64,000 nt of DNA from SG8-41 sp035649495 (GTDB taxonomy: Bacteria; Pseudomonadota; Gammaproteobacteria; Burkholderiales; SG8-41). The notes beneath the pieces were generated by a model. It worked only from the letters and a program-made list of their open reading frames with translations, had not been told where the DNA came from and ran no database searches. Position 1 is the first letter of the stretch. Every line of letters starts with the position of its first letter. Both the position numbers and the translations under genes were made by a program. Positions 47,449-54,999 of this stretch are shown piece after piece. Location of the stretch: the NCBI GenBank assembly GCA_035649495.1, contig DASRJL010000041.1:30949-94948 (forward strand), given 5' to 3'.

Positions 47449-47955
47449 TCATTCCTATTTTACTGTTGAATCCATACGTCAATCCGGCGCGCTGCCGTTC
47501 GACTTGCCCGTTAGGCACGTTCACGTCGTCCTTGATCGTCGGGTGCACGTCGATGGCTAAAATTGATGATTACCAACTCGCCCGCCAGTAACTTTTGTAC
47601 CGTTGAGGCGGCGGCGCAGCTCCTCTTCCTGCCTGAGGCGCTGCCGCGCCGTGTCGTGCTCACCCTTAGGCCGGTGGATCGCGGCCGGTAACTCGCCAAG
47701 CGGTCGTTCCGCAAGACGGATGCTTAACCGGCACCGGTCGGCTCGGCTTCTTTGTTCGAGGCGTTGCCACCATGGCAGTGTATCTCAGCGCACGAGCGCC
47801 TTCGGGGTACTCGACGTTGCGGTCCTAATTGGCATCAGTAAGCGGAAGTCTACGCACAGGCATTGCCACAGCATCTCGGCAAACGCCTCGCCAAAGCGGA
47901 CCATGCGTACCTGGAGCTTCGCGCGGGCCCTTCTGCTCCTAGCATACCAGTGCCT
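47449..47955. other. 507-base gap with coding-like remnant
   Basis: No intact gene. On the minus strand 47557-47784 is open (75 codons, ending RQEEELRRRLNGTKVTGG.. and a TAG), helical and charged, but lacks a usable start and is cut off by a TGA upstream; further upstream the minus strand reads MVRFGEAFAEMLWQCL. It may be a decayed gene between the two membrane proteins. Confidence 0.35.
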
Positions 47956-48816
47956 TCATTCCGGCCTCATCAGCAGGTAAATAATCTGAATTTTCCAGAT
48001 AGCGACGACGATCCCTGAGAATACAAGGAACGGGGTAAACGCCACTCTCGCTTCGGAGTGAAGGCGCTGAAGGATAATCAGTCCTCGGACAGACCCCGCA
48101 CTGCTCGAGATAAGGATGCAAGGCAAGACTCCCTCCAAGCCGCAGAAAGCGCCGATCATCGCTGCAGCCTTGATTGCGCCGAGGCCCATTACCTCCACTC
48201 CGTTACGAAAAGCGGAGTAAGCGCGCGAGATTGCATAAAACACTGCATACATCAACCCCGCTCCGGCACAAGCATCCAGGCCGGCTGAGATTTGCCCTAT
48301 CGCCGTCTGTGAGAGAGTAAAGATCGATGCATACGGTGAGATCATCGTCGTGATTAAGTCATTCGGGCTCACGCCCGGAAGTAGGCTGGTCGAAATACCG
48401 ATGACGATACCCGGGAGAACGATCTCATCGGGGGTCATCGCTCCCTCTTCCTCGGTCAGACATGAGATCAAAGCGAGCGGGAATCCCAAGACGGCCAATA
48501 TGGCTACGCGCGCAAAATCCGCGCTCAGCCCGTGATGGAGCAGGGCGAGCAATACGACGAGGCCGAATAGTACCTCGAAACAGGGAAACGCAGACGTTCG
48601 CGGTTCCATGAAATCGCGAATTGCGTAACCGAAGATCCGCGCTGCCCACGGTGAGCTCCAATTACGATGTCGATCGTCGTACTGCCTCATGCCGTCCACG
48701 AATGACCCGAACAAGAGCCTTACCGCATGAACTGCATGCACGTTGAGCAGACCGCCGATCGCGACAGCAACCATGAATACCTGCAATGCCAGCGTGGGAG
48801 TAACAGTGGTGCTCAC
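47956..48816 (-). CDS. prepilin-peptidase-like (A24) membrane protein lacking GxGD
   Basis: 286 residues from GTG 48816 (alternative ATG 48774). Multi-pass: LQVFMVAVAIGGLLN, FEVLFGLVVLLALLHHGL, FARVAILAVLGFPLALISCL, EIVLPGIVIGISTSLL, and a C-terminal pair. Layout matches type IV prepilin peptidases: TPDEIVLPGIVIG corresponds to the LPD-LTLPG segment and VMGLGAIKAAAMIGAFCG to the GxGD-K motif, but reads GLGA, so the second catalytic Asp is absent; the first is also not in its usual place (LISCLTEEE). No pilin genes are near. It starts 27 bases after the NACHT gene's stop, so is probably co-expressed. Confidence 0.6.
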   Translation of the reverse strand: MSTTVTPTLALQVFMVAVAIGGLLNVHAVHAVRLLFGSFVDGMRQYDDRHRNWSSPWAARIFGYAIRDFMEPRTSAFPCFEVLFGLVVLLALLHHGLSADFARVAILAVLGFPLALISCLTEEEGAMTPDEIVLPGIVIGISTSLLPGVSPNDLITTMISPYASIFTLSQTAIGQISAGLDACAGAGLMYAVFYAISRAYSAFRNGVEVMGLGAIKAAAMIGAFCGLEGVLPCILISSSAGSVRGLIILQRLHSEARVAFTPFLVFSGIVVAIWKIQIIYLLMRPE

Positions 48817-48845
48817 GGTACGACGGGTCGTTTGCGGAACATTAT

Positions 48846-51689
48846 TTAACCACCGCCAAGCACAAGGAAAACCAGTACCAGAAGCAGTATCAGGACACAT
48901 CCAGCTGCTATTCCTGTCCGGCCCACAGGCCAACTCATAAAGCCGCTTTTCGGCGCCGGTATGTCCGTCACGCCCAGTTCGCGCAGCCCACGGTAGGCTG
49001 CGAGGCGTTTGGCGTATTCCGCATCGCTTTCGAGCGTTACCAACAAAGTCCGTTGCACCTCGAGGCGACGCGGATGGTCCGCGGACCGGAGCTTCATCAT
49101 ACGGACTATAGAGCTAACGGCGGCGCCGTACGGCAACGCTTCCAGACGAGATTCGGTAGTGAGGCGGATCAGGGCGCTCACCGAAAGCTCGCCTCCTATT
49201 TCGACCAGGCGTTCCATCGCCTGCAGCCGCGTGCCCGGATCCTCAAGCATGTATATCAACTCTGGCTCGTCGCGAATCGGCAAGGACAATCTCGTCGCTG
49301 CCAGCTGCCGCGTTACTTCACTTGCAGACGGATCTTCGGCGACTACACGATTGAATTCTGCCAAAGCGGCTTGCGCTGAAGCCAGGGGTATGTGTCCGAG
49401 CGCCGATAGGGTCGGTCGCAGAATCCTGTCGTTTACAAAGCGCTCGAACATGAGCGCTGCCAGGCAGTACACGCGGAAGTAAACCCAAACAAAAATCGCG
49501 GCAGCCACACCCGTCAGGATCCATGCCATGCCGGGGACGGAAGTACTACCGTCCACGGCACGCGGCACAATTGTCGCCGCGAGATGCTCGATGCGAAGGC
49601 TGTCAGCAGCCGTGACGGCGGCAACTACGACAAGTAGCACGAGCCATGGATATGCGCGCCGCATGTATACGCCCCATAGGTACAACCGGGTCGCCAGATG
49701 CCCGACGTACTGACCCAGCTTCGGTATGTGGCAGGTGTCCTCGATGTTGCCGATGCACAAGGCCGCAAGGAGACGGTTCTTGCGCCACACGGCGTCAATG
49801 AATCGTGACGCCGCGGTGTCTTGCTTTTCCTTGCCAGCTGGGTTCCCGTCCGCGAGCCCGCTCACGATCGCCAAGACCTCGTGCCAGTGGGCATCCCTGA
49901 CGTGCCGCTGGAAAAACGCCGTCAACTGTCGATTGCCCGGGCTGCGCACACCCGATTCCTGGCCAGGGTCCTCGAACAAGGGGCGGATCTTGAACCAGAT
50001 GTGACGTGCAGCAAAATACTCCTGGAGCGTCTGATGCCAGAAGCGCGCCGTCTTTCGCCCCTTCGTCTGCGACAGGATGCGATCGTGCCGCAACTCCTCA
50101 ATGAACCGCGGCCACTCCATGTCTGGATGTGGCGAATCGAACGCTCGCGGACGAGCCGCGTTGTTCGAGCTGAACCGGTAAGGCTCGAGTTCTATTGCCC
50201 TGCGGAAAGTGCTGATGACGCGATCCTCACTCAACTCGAGGCCGGCGTCCTGCATTACGTAGGCGAGATGGCACAGAAAGAACATCTTGTCTTCGATCCA
50301 GTATCGCCGCCGTTCGGCTCCGTCTTCCTGTTCGCGGTCAGTGCCCTGCCACCGGCCCAACAGGCCGTGGCAAATGCTGTCGAGGAGTTGCCCGCGACTG
50401 TTCGGCAGCCGTCCTTGCTCGTTCACGAAGGCGGACAGGGTCAACCGGAGCAGTAGAGGATTCACCGCAAGTTGCCGGAGCTGCAGGTTCTCTGACAGGA
50501 TCGACATGAAGCGGCCAGTCTCACCGGCGAGGTATCGCCGGGCAAAAGCCGCAATGTCCTGCGGATACGACAGCTCGAGCAGTTCGAAGACAGGTGAGGC
50601 CTGTTTGCCGAACTGAAAGTTGTAGATGCGTGACGTGATTACGAAACGCGTGGAGGGATGGTTGCTGGCAAAGACATTCAGGCCGTCCAGAAACATATCG
50701 CTCTGTGCCTGGTCCCCTATCTCGTTTAGGCCGTCGAGCAGCACCACGACCGGTACTTTCTCCAGAAGGGCTCTAAAGTGGGTGTCGGTAAACGGAGCGC
50801 CAGAGCGCTCGAAGGCATCGCGCACCAACCCCATCAGCCGCTCGTAAGGAGTGCCGCCGGATATCGTATTGAAGACCGATAAAGACACATACACCGGGAT
50901 CCTACAGGCAGGATCGTCGGATCGGGTGCGCTTGTGCAGATAGGCTTGTGACAGGCTCAATGCCAGCCGTTTCAGCGCGGTCGTCTTGCCGGCTCCTGGT
51001 TCGCCGATGATGACCAGAGTACGGAACAACTCCACGGCGGCTGTGACGGAGAATCGCTGTGCGGCATCCGGCTGGAGTGGCGGCGCCCCCGCTTTCAGCC
51101 GCATGCGACTGTCGAACGGCGAGGAGTTACGTCCCAATTGCAGGTCGAAATAGGACTCTTCGGTCCACTCGCTGATCTGCGGATCGGCGATCATGCCTTC
51201 AGCGTATGTCCGCAGCGACCGATCAAGAGCGCCCGATTCGTCCACAAGAAACCGATGTAGATCGGCTAGAACCAGCGCAGCCAGAGCATCAGGATTGGAG
51301 AAAAAACTAACAAGATGGACATTCGTCAGTTCTTCCTTGAGCGAAGCAAGGCGGGACTGGTTGGTTTGCTCTTCGCCGCCGCTGTCGCATGTCGCGTTGT
51401 CATTCTTGAGGTAGATGAAACACCTCAAGTTCAGGCGCCGGGCTTCACGATACTCGGCCTCCGTGATTCCGGAACCGTATCGATTGCCGAAGACCCCGAT
51501 ATACACGCTACTTTTTGCGACCTCCTCCAGAGAAGCCATTTTCGCCGATTCGTCGCGGCTGCCGAAGAATTCCATGCCGTTGAACCGAGATTCACGCATT
51601 CTGCCGAGTGCGACCTGCAGCGCCTCGCGCTCCGGGCGCAGATCAACAGATGTAGAGCTGATGAAGATCGAAACAGGGTTGCGGTCCAT
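48846..51689 (-). CDS. DUF4062 - NACHT NTPase - membrane protein (STAND type)
   Basis: 947 residues. Residues ~5-100 are DUF4062-like (SIFISSTSVDLRPEREALQV, SVYIGVFGNRYGSGITEAEY). NACHT NTPase ~215-380: Walker A GEPGAGKTT at 229-237, Walker B VVVLLDGLNE at 314-323, FVITSR sensor at 349-354. Then helical and HEAT-like repeats, a hydrophobic pair near 690-755, a further HEAT-like stretch (~780-915) and a final helix CVLILLLVLVFLVLGG at the C-terminus. Bacterial NACHT/STAND proteins are commonly anti-phage sensors; the DUF4062 part would be the effector or adaptor and the HEAT part the sensor. This is family knowledge, not demonstrated here. Confidence 0.82.
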   Translation of the reverse strand: MDRNPVSIFISSTSVDLRPEREALQVALGRMRESRFNGMEFFGSRDESAKMASLEEVAKSSVYIGVFGNRYGSGITEAEYREARRLNLRCFIYLKNDNATCDSGGEEQTNQSRLASLKEELTNVHLVSFFSNPDALAALVLADLHRFLVDESGALDRSLRTYAEGMIADPQISEWTEESYFDLQLGRNSSPFDSRMRLKAGAPPLQPDAAQRFSVTAAVELFRTLVIIGEPGAGKTTALKRLALSLSQAYLHKRTRSDDPACRIPVYVSLSVFNTISGGTPYERLMGLVRDAFERSGAPFTDTHFRALLEKVPVVVLLDGLNEIGDQAQSDMFLDGLNVFASNHPSTRFVITSRIYNFQFGKQASPVFELLELSYPQDIAAFARRYLAGETGRFMSILSENLQLRQLAVNPLLLRLTLSAFVNEQGRLPNSRGQLLDSICHGLLGRWQGTDREQEDGAERRRYWIEDKMFFLCHLAYVMQDAGLELSEDRVISTFRRAIELEPYRFSSNNAARPRAFDSPHPDMEWPRFIEELRHDRILSQTKGRKTARFWHQTLQEYFAARHIWFKIRPLFEDPGQESGVRSPGNRQLTAFFQRHVRDAHWHEVLAIVSGLADGNPAGKEKQDTAASRFIDAVWRKNRLLAALCIGNIEDTCHIPKLGQYVGHLATRLYLWGVYMRRAYPWLVLLVVVAAVTAADSLRIEHLAATIVPRAVDGSTSVPGMAWILTGVAAAIFVWVYFRVYCLAALMFERFVNDRILRPTLSALGHIPLASAQAALAEFNRVVAEDPSASEVTRQLAATRLSLPIRDEPELIYMLEDPGTRLQAMERLVEIGGELSVSALIRLTTESRLEALPYGAAVSSIVRMMKLRSADHPRRLEVQRTLLVTLESDAEYAKRLAAYRGLRELGVTDIPAPKSGFMSWPVGRTGIAAGCVLILLLVLVFLVLGGG

Positions 51690-51870
51690 GCCGTGCAGAA
51701 TCTCCCGCCCTTACTTTAGTGTTGGGGCGCACACATGGCCAGGCTGGCGTCGACGAAGAGGGAAGGCTGCGCGCTTTCTTCGTGTTCCGGAGCCGATTGC
51801 AGCAGTTTCCTAACGCGCGGTCGCAAATAACCCGCTCGCGCCATTCCGGATCGGTGAGCGATGGTACAGT

Positions 51871-52281
51871 CTATCTATTCTCTCCGTCTTTCCTGGGGAT
51901 CCTGTCCAGCACACGCTTCTCCAAGGTTTCGATTCTCGCGATCGCGTGCTCGATCTCGCGCATGTCCAGTTCTGCGAGGACACCTTCGCGCTGGAATGTT
52001 CCAATCGATAGCGTGAAACGCGCAGGTTTCCCAGACGGTTGTACCAGAATGACAGATGCCCCGCCGATACAATAATTAAGCTGATGATCGGTTGCCTCGT
52101 CCGGCCTGGATGTCAATAGGCTCGCGTGGTGCTTGAGATCCTGTATCGCGCGAGCTATCAGCCTGAGGTCCAGCAGGGAAATCACGAAAACCGGTCGGCT
52201 GCTCATCAACATCATCATGGACAGGTGTGAGGTCGGTTGACCGGAAGTGAGGTCGACGACGACCTCGACCTCGCAGCGCAT
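51871..52281 (-). CDS. small island protein of unknown function (136 aa)
   Basis: From ATG 52281: MRCEVEVVVDLTSGQPTSHL, a mixed region PVFVISLLDLRLIARAIQDL, GGASVILVQPSGKPARFTLS, and a C-terminal helix IEHAIARIETLEKRVLDRIP. Looks like an alpha/beta protein with good composition; not recognised. An in-frame ATG at 52368 would overlap the preceding gene. 181 bases before the NACHT gene, same strand. Confidence 0.5.
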   Translation of the reverse strand: MRCEVEVVVDLTSGQPTSHLSMMMLMSSRPVFVISLLDLRLIARAIQDLKHHASLLTSRPDEATDHQLNYCIGGASVILVQPSGKPARFTLSIGTFQREGVLAELDMREIEHAIARIETLEKRVLDRIPRKDGENR

Positions 52282-52330
52282 GCCGAACAGCTTTTCGCTG
52301 AATGAGGTCGCGTACCTCGCGCTGGAACTG

Positions 52331-52789
52331 TCATTCGCTCTCTGCATTCGCCACCTTGCTGTGTGCATGCGCTCTGTCGAGCATCATAACGCCTGCGGCC
52401 GAGCCGTCGCAGCAATTGATGCCCTGCGCCGCCTCGCCCATCTTGTCAGTGCGAGACATTTTGGCGTGTTGAAGGTCTAGGTCTCGCCCCAATATCGCGC
52501 CATGCATGTAGGAGTCGGTCCGACTCCAACTTCTCGATGAAAGGTATGCGACCGGTTGATCCACCACGCGCCATGGGGTGTCGTTTAACGTGCGCGCTAC
52601 CGCCTCACCCATCTCGAAACAACGGTGCGGCGACGGAGAGGGCGGATCCAGCTCGTCCGCGTGAACCGAGCTACCCCCTTGGTAGCGGATCATCCGGCTG
52701 CCGGAGCAATTGACAGTCACGGTATGCGCGCGCGCATAACGGCGGAATGTGCCTTCCTCGAGAGTCTCGTACTGGTCGTCGCCGCACAT
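52331..52789 (-). CDS. small island protein of unknown function (152 aa)
   Basis: From ATG 52789 (MCGDDQYETLEEGTFRRYAR); a GTG at 52816 would add nine residues. Contains YQGGSSVHADELDPPSPSPH and WRVVDQPVAYL. Soluble, no helices in the membrane, not recognised. First in the minus-strand series leading to the NACHT gene; co-transcription is plausible by direction only. Confidence 0.42.
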   Translation of the reverse strand: MCGDDQYETLEEGTFRRYARAHTVTVNCSGSRMIRYQGGSSVHADELDPPSPSPHRCFEMGEAVARTLNDTPWRVVDQPVAYLSSRSWSRTDSYMHGAILGRDLDLQHAKMSRTDKMGEAAQGINCCDGSAAGVMMLDRAHAHSKVANAESE

Positions 52790-52816
52790 GACTACCCCGT
52801 GGTGATCGCGTATCAC

Positions 52817-53318
52817 TTGGATTTTGCCTCATTTGTAGCACGCCGTACCGCGCATCGAAAAGTGCTGCAATTGGCATCCCGCACGCGTGCCCATAGGCGG
52901 GTGTCGCTGGCGCCCCGGCAAGGCCCGTAGATAGACGGAATTTGAACCAGCGAGCATCCCAACCGTGTGAGGGACGATGCGAAAGCCGGTGCAGTGAACG
53001 ACCTATACTGTGCCACCCGCAAGGTGGTAAGCGGCGGGTCCCGCGTCATTTGGCTGGCCCTCAAGCTGATCCGCTGACGGTTGTGGCGAGTCAGGGTGGC
53101 CCTGATGCAGGTGCACAAGCGTATATGCGTTCGGCGCGATTCTCGCGGTGTTGTCGGTGCACGGTAACGCCTGCTCCGCCGCGGTTGTCGGCGAGGGTCG
53201 GCTGGACAAACGCGCGGCGCAACGAGCGCCCCACGGATGTCAGTGGCAGAGTTCGGAGGGCCCGAAATAACGAGGCGTATTCGACCTTGAAGGCTACGCC
53301 TGTGCAAAGGTGTCCGGG
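52817..53318. other. ~500 bases without a convincing gene
   Basis: Several overlapping open frames on both strands, Arg/Pro/Ala-rich and not protein-like. It separates the small island genes from the integrase remnant and may hold decayed integrase 3' sequence. Confidence 0.4.
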
Positions 53319-53490
53319 GCAGGCAGACATCCGGACTATCAGACACCGACTTGGCCTTGATGTCGTGGAAGTGGAATTCGTGCTTCCCGAATCCTGCGGC
53401 GTGTCGCGCGCGATACCACAGGCTATTGAACCCGGTCTTCGTTAGCGCCTTCCCGTTCCGGTTCAGGAAGAGGGGTGCTGTATCCATACG
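53319..53490 (-). pseudogene. tyrosine recombinase (integrase) remnant
   Basis: A minus-strand frame reads PLFLNRNGKALTKTGFNSLW, YRARHAAGFGKHEFHFHDIK, AKSVSDSP, the box-II region of phage-type integrases (normally ..FHDIRAKSASDS). The usual Arg of the HxxR motif reads Lys (HDIK), the frame loses similarity after SDSP and no catalytic Tyr or N-terminal half is found. Evidence of the former integration machinery of this element, now dead. Confidence 0.65.
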
Positions 53491-53551
53491 GCCGCAGGTT
53501 GTTCGAGCATACAAGAAGTGGCTATACGAGAGTTGGGCCGAGCGAGACGAT

Positions 53552-54112
53552 ATGAAACTTCTACTCGATGAGTTCAAAAAGGCGTCACCAGGTTTTGACG
53601 CCGAGAAATACTTCTACGAGAAAGTATATCCGGTGCACGTGCCGACACCCGAAATAGAGAAAGAACTTGTCGACGCATTTTTTAAGCTGCTAGTTACTGC
53701 CGAAGTTGTGAACGGTCGAGCTGCGCTTGAGAATGAACTACAGAAGAACCAAAAGAAGCTAAATGAGCAATGCAAGAATGATGTGTTCAACCAGGTACTT
53801 AGAAGCACGCTTGGTAATGCGATAACGATCCTCGGATCCAACTGGGAGGCTGGTAAGAGAGAAAGCGGGCTTCTCTCCAAAGCTGCACGTGCTACCGTCG
53901 GCGCCAGTTTGGACGATATAGCGAAGTATGGTTTGCGGGGTGGAAAAGGCAGCGAAGTAAACAAGGCCCTAAACACCATCGGAAAGAATTCTGAAGTTGG
54001 TAAGGCGCTTAACGCAGTTTTATCCGTCCCCATCAGGATAAGTTTGCCGAAAGCGCCTAACATAGAGCTCCCTAAGATTCCCAAGAAATGGCCGAAACTC
54101 CCGAAGATCTGA
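53552..54112 (+). CDS. island protein of unknown function (186 aa), AT-rich
   Basis: From ATG 53552: MKLLLDEFKKASPGFDAEKY, helical ELQKNQKKLNEQCKNDVFN, VGASLDDIAKYGLRGGKGSE, and a Lys/Pro-rich end IPKKWPKLPKI. Codon use is clearly more AT-rich than the chromosome. The frame is open further upstream but that part overlaps the integrase remnant on the other strand. No family recognised; no membrane segment. Confidence 0.5.
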   Translation: MKLLLDEFKKASPGFDAEKYFYEKVYPVHVPTPEIEKELVDAFFKLLVTAEVVNGRAALENELQKNQKKLNEQCKNDVFNQVLRSTLGNAITILGSNWEAGKRESGLLSKAARATVGASLDDIAKYGLRGGKGSEVNKALNTIGKNSEVGKALNAVLSVPIRISLPKAPNIELPKIPKKWPKLPKI

Positions 54113-54349
54113 CTTAACGCTGGAGTGCTGCCCGTTTCGATTGCTCAGCCTGGAGGCGCGACGGGGAGTACCGGCGAGTACGGATCACGCTTCAGCAGTG
54201 CCACGATCGTTTTCGGCATCGACTTTCCGTTTCTGGCTTGTACCCCGTGGGTAAAAATGTTCGGCGGAAAAGGGTTGCAAGCGCGTAGTGTCTGGAAATT
54301 TGGCCGAAGCCGCGGTAGACAGTAGACTCACCGGATGGTCGATGACCAC

Positions 54350-54541
54350 GCTGGCGCGCGAGGGCGGCTACGGCCTTATCGTTCTGCGGGATCCCGTGTC
54401 GTTACTGATCGCAAACTTATCGTCGAGCTGACCGCGCGCTATCGGCTACCTGCGGTCTATGGTTTGAGTGCCATGACAGGCGTGGGCGGCCTGGTGTCAT
54501 ACGGCGTCGATCTTCCCGAGCTGTTCCGACAGCGGCGGTGA
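54350..54541 (+). pseudogene. ABC substrate-binding (PF04392-type) protein fragment
   Basis: GYGLIVLRDPVS in one frame and, from ~54398 in another, VTDRKLIVELTARYRLPAVY, GLVSYGVDLPELFRQ. This matches the late part of the ABC_sub_bind protein family, including the RLPA-Y and G-SYG-DLP motifs, but is frameshifted and lacks both ends. A fragment only. Confidence 0.5.
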
Positions 54542-54754
54542 CCCGCCCAGGGAATTGGGGACCAGTCAGACGTGGAGAACGGCGCGCTGAGTGGAGGGGC
54601 GGACGTGAAGAGAGCCGTTCATGTGAACTTACAAACTCGAGGCCGATTCTTGATACTAATAGCGTTTCTCCGGGGGTATTGGTGCTATTCATTTGAAAGT
54701 GCGCCTGCTGAGTCATTCATCATATCAACAGGTTGCGGAACGCCGCGAATGGAA

Positions 54755-54799
54755 ATGGGGTGCCGGTGGTCGTGAGTTCAAATCTCACCGCCCCGACCA
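54755..54799. repeat. att repeat copy 2
   Basis: Exact copy of the last 45 bases of tRNA-Pro (ATGGGGTGCCGG..CGCCCCGACCA). The 5' half of the tRNA is absent, so it is an attachment-site remnant and not a tRNA gene. It separates element 1 (43250-54754) from element 2 (54800-58668). Confidence 0.92.
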
Positions 54800-54827
54800 C
54801 ATAATCAAAGACTTGGCGTCCTGCCGA

Positions 54828-54868
54828 GTTTGAAAATTCGAGGAGTTTTCCAAAGATTTGGAAAATTC
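54828..54868. repeat. possible arm-type sites, left end of element 2
   Basis: TTTGAAAATTC, then GAGTTTTCCAAA (54843-54854) and TTTGGAAAATTC (54857-54868), forming a 9-bp inverted repeat with a 2-base centre. The two 12-mers recur exactly at 58603-58614 and 58550-58561 near the other end of the element. Confidence 0.65.
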
Positions 54869-54999
54869 TGCGCTTTTCAGACAGTCGTCGTCGGTTCAGA
54901 TCCCACTGACCATGCAAGACTTTTTGAATTTGCAGCGTTGGGATCAGCCCGGTTCTTGCCGGTACGCATTCGGTACTTCGACGCTGAGTGGTCTCAAAG

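Noticed and set aside
47603..47980. 125-codon plus-strand frame
   Set aside because: Arg/Ser-rich with no motif; the minus strand of the same segment looks more coding-like, though decayed.
52942..53445. 167-codon plus-strand frame (Arg/Pro-rich)
   Set aside because: Composition is not protein-like and it overlaps the integrase remnant on the other strand.
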